A DNA stretch of 64,000 nt. It comes from Pedobacter sp. (GTDB lineage Bacteria; Bacteroidota; Bacteroidia; Sphingobacteriales; Sphingobacteriaceae). Below the pieces are notes generated by a model, which was given only the letters and a program-made list of their open reading frames with translations, ran no database searches and had not been told where the DNA came from. Shown here piece after piece: positions 61,868 through 64,000 of this stretch. Position numbers and translations under genes: made by a program. How positions within the stretch are numbered: position 1 is the first letter of the stretch; every line of letters begins with the position of its first letter. The stretch covers positions 62,001 through 126,000 of the forward strand of contig NZ_JAVHXT010000002.1 of the NCBI RefSeq assembly GCF_031119335.1. The letters run 5' to 3'.

Positions 61868-61956
61868 GCCACAGATACACAGATTTTTTTCAGCTTCATA
61901 TAACCGTTAAAAGAAAAATATACTATTCAATTATTCTACATCTGTGCATCTGTGGC
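61868..61956. repeat. CACAGATACACAGA inverted repeat
   Basis: The 16-bp arms at 61868-61883 and 61941-61956 pair with one mismatch. Same family as 823-893. It lies between the divergent barrel and TetR genes. Confidence 0.75.
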
Positions 61957-62003
61957 AAAACCACTCTATCATTTTTCAGTCAAAAACAACTAAAATATTT
62001 TTA

Positions 62004-62043
62004 GCTAACACTGTTAACTTATACTTTTGCTAACAGTGTTAAC
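62004..62043 (+). promoter_or_regulatory. TetR promoter with two operators
   Basis: GCTAACACTGTTAAC (62004-62018) and GCTAACAGTGTTAAC (62029-62043) differ at one base; each holds the palindrome TAACA-N-TGTTA. The -7 box TACTTTTG (62022-62029) lies between them, 22 bp before the ATG at 62052. Binding would block the polymerase, fitting autorepression by the TetR protein. Centre-to-centre spacing is 25 bp. Confidence 0.82.
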
Positions 62044-62051
62044 TTATTTAG

Positions 62052-62648
62052 ATGTTAGTTAAAAACGATAGACAAAAACAAAAGGAGCTAACCAAAAATG
62101 CAATCCTTAAAGTGGCAGAAGAAATTGTGTTACAAGAGGGTTGGCAGGCGGTTTCTATCAGAAAAATTGCGGAAGCCATTGGTTACAGCTTACCTGTAGT
62201 GTACAACCATTTTGAAAGCAAAGACGCCATACAAGAAGAGTTTGTGAAGAACGGCTTTAATATGCTTGCTACTGCTATGCAAAGCACTAAAGAGAAATAT
62301 GCAGCACCAGAGCAACAGCTTACACAAATGGCAGTAACCTATTTTGATTTTGCTTTCCAAAACTCTGCTTATTATAAAATGATGTTTGGCTTAGGCATTC
62401 CTAGCTGCCAAAAAGCGAGAGAAATTGAAGAAATAGGCAATTTCAGCAGCATCGTTATCGCAACCATTAGCAACTTGATGGTTCAAGACGACGAACAGCG
62501 AAAACTACTGAAATTTCATACACTTTGGTCTATCCTACACGGACTAACATCTATCAGTATGGTTAACCTAACCGCAGCTCCCGACGAAATGCAACAGCAC
62601 ATTCTTCTGGATGCCGTACAAGGATTTATAAAAAATATCAATCGTTAA
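62052..62648 (+). CDS. TetR/AcrR-family regulator
   Basis: 198 residues. N-terminal helix-turn-helix (about 12-58): AILKVAEEIVLQEGWQAVSIRKIAEAIGYSLPVVYNHFESKDAI. The C-terminal ligand domain (about 80-195) resembles TetR_C WHG/TetR_C_13-type members. It likely represses itself and the nitroreductase 7 bp downstream, through the twin palindromes upstream. Confidence 0.93.
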   Translation: MLVKNDRQKQKELTKNAILKVAEEIVLQEGWQAVSIRKIAEAIGYSLPVVYNHFESKDAIQEEFVKNGFNMLATAMQSTKEKYAAPEQQLTQMAVTYFDFAFQNSAYYKMMFGLGIPSCQKAREIEEIGNFSSIVIATISNLMVQDDEQRKLLKFHTLWSILHGLTSISMVNLTAAPDEMQQHILLDAVQGFIKNINR

Positions 62649-62655
62649 AAAGATC

Positions 62656-63285
62656 ATGAGCTTAATTGAAGCATTAAACTGGCGTTATGCCACTAAAAAA
62701 ATGAACGGAGAACCCGTTCCACAAGAAAAAGTAGATCAAATTTTAGAAGCTGCCCGTTTGGCCCCTTCTTCGTCTGGCCTGCAACCTTTCAAGGTCATCG
62801 TAGTTACCGATCCTGCCTTAAAACAGGAATTGTTACCACATTCATTCAGCCAATCGCAAATTGTAGACGCTTCACACGTGTTGGTTTTTGCCGCTTGGGA
62901 CAACTATACCGAAGAACGTATCGACGAGGTTTTCAACCGCACCAACGCAGAACGTGGCGTGCCTAACGAAGCTACGGCAGATTATGTAACTCGCTTAAAA
63001 AGTTTGTACTTACCTCGCGAAGCTCAGGTTAATTTTGAGCACGCTGCCCGTCAGGCTTATATTGCCTTCGGTATGGCCATTGCCGAAGCTGCTTTGTTAA
63101 AAGTAGATGCCACGCCAATGGAAGGTTTCGATAATGCGAAGTACGATGAAATTTTGAAACTGAACGAACAAGGCTTAAAAAGCGTAACTGTTTTGCCTTT
63201 GGGCTACCGTGACGAAGCCAACGATTGGTTGGCTGGTTTGAAAAAAGTGCGTCAATCAAAGGAAAGTTTCCTTATTGAGAAATAA
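62656..63285 (+). CDS. NAD(P)H-dependent nitroreductase-family flavoprotein
   Basis: 209 residues. FMN-binding start MSLIEALNWRYATKKMNGEP, APSSSGLQPFKVIVVTDP and late TVLPLGYRDEANDWL match NfsB-type oxidoreductases. It may reduce nitroaromatics, quinones or enones. It forms an operon with the TetR gene, so its expression is probably induced by a compound bound by that regulator. Confidence 0.94.
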   Translation: MSLIEALNWRYATKKMNGEPVPQEKVDQILEAARLAPSSSGLQPFKVIVVTDPALKQELLPHSFSQSQIVDASHVLVFAAWDNYTEERIDEVFNRTNAERGVPNEATADYVTRLKSLYLPREAQVNFEHAARQAYIAFGMAIAEAALLKVDATPMEGFDNAKYDEILKLNEQGLKSVTVLPLGYRDEANDWLAGLKKVRQSKESFLIEK

Positions 63286-63745
63286 CTTTTTTATCGCAGA
63301 TTTCTCTGATAAAACTCGCAGATTTTCATAGATTAATTTTGTGTAAATCTGCGAGTTTATTTTTTTAAAACATCAGGTACAATACTACTATCATAGGCTA
63401 GTCCCGCTGTTCATTCCAACTCCTCCCCTCGTTACACTCGGGCTGCGGGGTTTCCATTTCCATCGGGTGTATCATACAAACCTCGCTACTATTGGCAAAA
63501 ATCTACTTGCCAAGCCTCTTCCGCCAGCTAAAACTTAATGGTATCTAAATGCTACCATAAAACACTAATGCTCCTAAAATAGCACTCCACAACACATTTA
63601 GGCTTACTTTGTCAATCTTAGGGTCGTTACATTTTGTAGGTTTACAATTCTCAAACTGTAAACATCAAAAGTTTATCTACTATAAATCAAGCAAGTAGCA
63701 TATTTCAGATACAAAATATCAAATCTAAATAACTACTTTTAACCC
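63286..63745. other. Non-coding gap at the right end
   Basis: Contains the nitroreductase terminator, a TAGTCCCGCTGTTCATTCC...CTCGGGCTGCGGGG repeat (about 63402-63452) related to words at 7.05 and 58.50 kb, and then about 280 bp in which I see no gene and no clear promoter. Confidence 0.5.
63312..63367 (+). terminator. Terminator after the nitroreductase gene
   Basis: AAACTCGCAGATTT (63312-63325) pairs exactly with AAATCTGCGAGTTT (63345-63358), followed by ATTTTTTTT. The word TCGCAGATTT occurs once more just before (63295-63304). Confidence 0.85.
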
Positions 63746-64000
63746 ATGACCACAACTAACAGCTCTAGAATACAAACCATTGATCAAATTAGGGGAATTG
63801 CTTTACTCGGCATCCTTATCTTCAATGTCCAAACCTACACTTTCTACGCCTTTCTTCGTCCAGAACAGGTTTACAGTTTAGGTTTAGACCAACCAGAAAC
63901 CTACGGACCAGCACAGTTTTTAATTAGCTTATTGGTTAAAGGTCAGTTCTATACTATCTACAGCTTTTTGTTCGGTTTGGGTTTTTACCTTATGTGGCAA
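63746..64000 (+). CDS. DUF418-like membrane protein, N-terminal part
   Basis: 85 residues before the window ends, open at the 3' side. [24 protein letters not shown] is the characteristic opening of DUF418 (YeiB-like) proteins: a short start, then the first membrane helix. A second hydrophobic segment, [17 protein letters not shown], follows. These are multi-spanning inner-membrane proteins, probably acyltransferase-related, with unclear function. Confidence 0.85.
   Translation, partial: MTTTNSSRIQTIDQIRGIALLGILIFNVQTYTFYAFLRPEQVYSLGLDQPETYGPAQFLISLLVKGQFYTIYSFLFGLGFYLMWQ

Noticed and set aside
63286-63745. Small RNA or gene in the right-hand gap
   Set aside because: Apart from the terminator and a C/G-rich repeat there is no promoter box, open frame or stable structure that I can support.

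Overview
The window looks like chromosomal DNA of a Bacteroidota species of the Sphingobacteriaceae type (Pedobacter-like). Reasons: several genes are preceded by the Bacteroidota -7 box TAnnTTTG; there is a TonB receptor with an N-terminal carboxypeptidase-regulatory domain beside a DUF4374-like lipoprotein; BlaI/M56 regulation, bacillithiol synthesis (BshA) and DUF4097/ECF modules are present; and the intergenic regions are full of the short palindromic repeats common in this phylum. Base composition is moderately AT-rich. I saw no rRNA, tRNA, CRISPR array, prophage or intact insertion sequence. Most genes are ordinary core or envelope genes. Family names are from recall and reading, not from a search.

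Layout. 1-11.4 kb: the end of a BamA/TamA-like barrel, a penicillin-acylase-family hydrolase, a BlaI/M56 regulator pair, a methyltransferase, a SirB1-like protein, and a coupled pair of large uncharacterised envelope proteins. 11.4-17 kb: dtd, then an apparent iron/siderophore uptake locus (DUF4374-like lipoprotein, TonB receptor, divergent PchR-like AraC regulator). 17-26.8 kb: MazG-like pyrophosphohydrolase, a HigB/HigA toxin-antitoxin pair, HIT protein, greA, OsmC, a 2-hydroxyacid dehydrogenase, an S41 peptidase, rsmA, pdxA, a rhodanese and a small secreted HExxH protein. 27.2-32.1 kb: the fatty-acid cluster yceD-like, rpmF, plsX, fabH, accB, accC. 32.5-40.4 kb: rsgA, GNAT, psd, hpt, a GT51 glycosyltransferase with a large AsmA-like N-terminus, Mrp and a NifU-domain protein. 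40.4-47.6 kb: small secreted proteins, an ECF sigma/anti-sigma/DUF4097-like unit, a ferredoxin reductase, and a lytic transglycosylase. 47.8-57.1 kb: an RsuA-type pseudouridine synthase with a long charged tail, a lactonase, bshA, tilS and an OstA/LptA-like protein. 57.3-64 kb: a 2OG-Fe(II) oxygenase, msrA, an AraC/DUF1398 pair, an outer-membrane barrel, a TetR/nitroreductase pair and the start of a DUF418-like membrane protein.

Features most worth a second look: (i) a 162-bp miniature element with perfect 17-bp terminal inverted repeats enclosing three triloop hairpins, with a diverged relative 8 kb away; (ii) three genes whose -7 box ends only 3-4 bp before the start codon, suggesting leaderless transcripts; (iii) an M56 sensor with an internally duplicated outer domain and an OstA-like C-terminus; (iv) the coupled uncharacterised lipoprotein pair at 8.0-11.4 kb; (v) an Mrp protein without the usual C-terminal CxxC; (vi) a palindromic repeat that supplies the stop codons of both higA and the HIT gene. 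I did not find a clearly new defence or biosynthetic system. The uncharacterised pair is the best candidate for an undescribed function.
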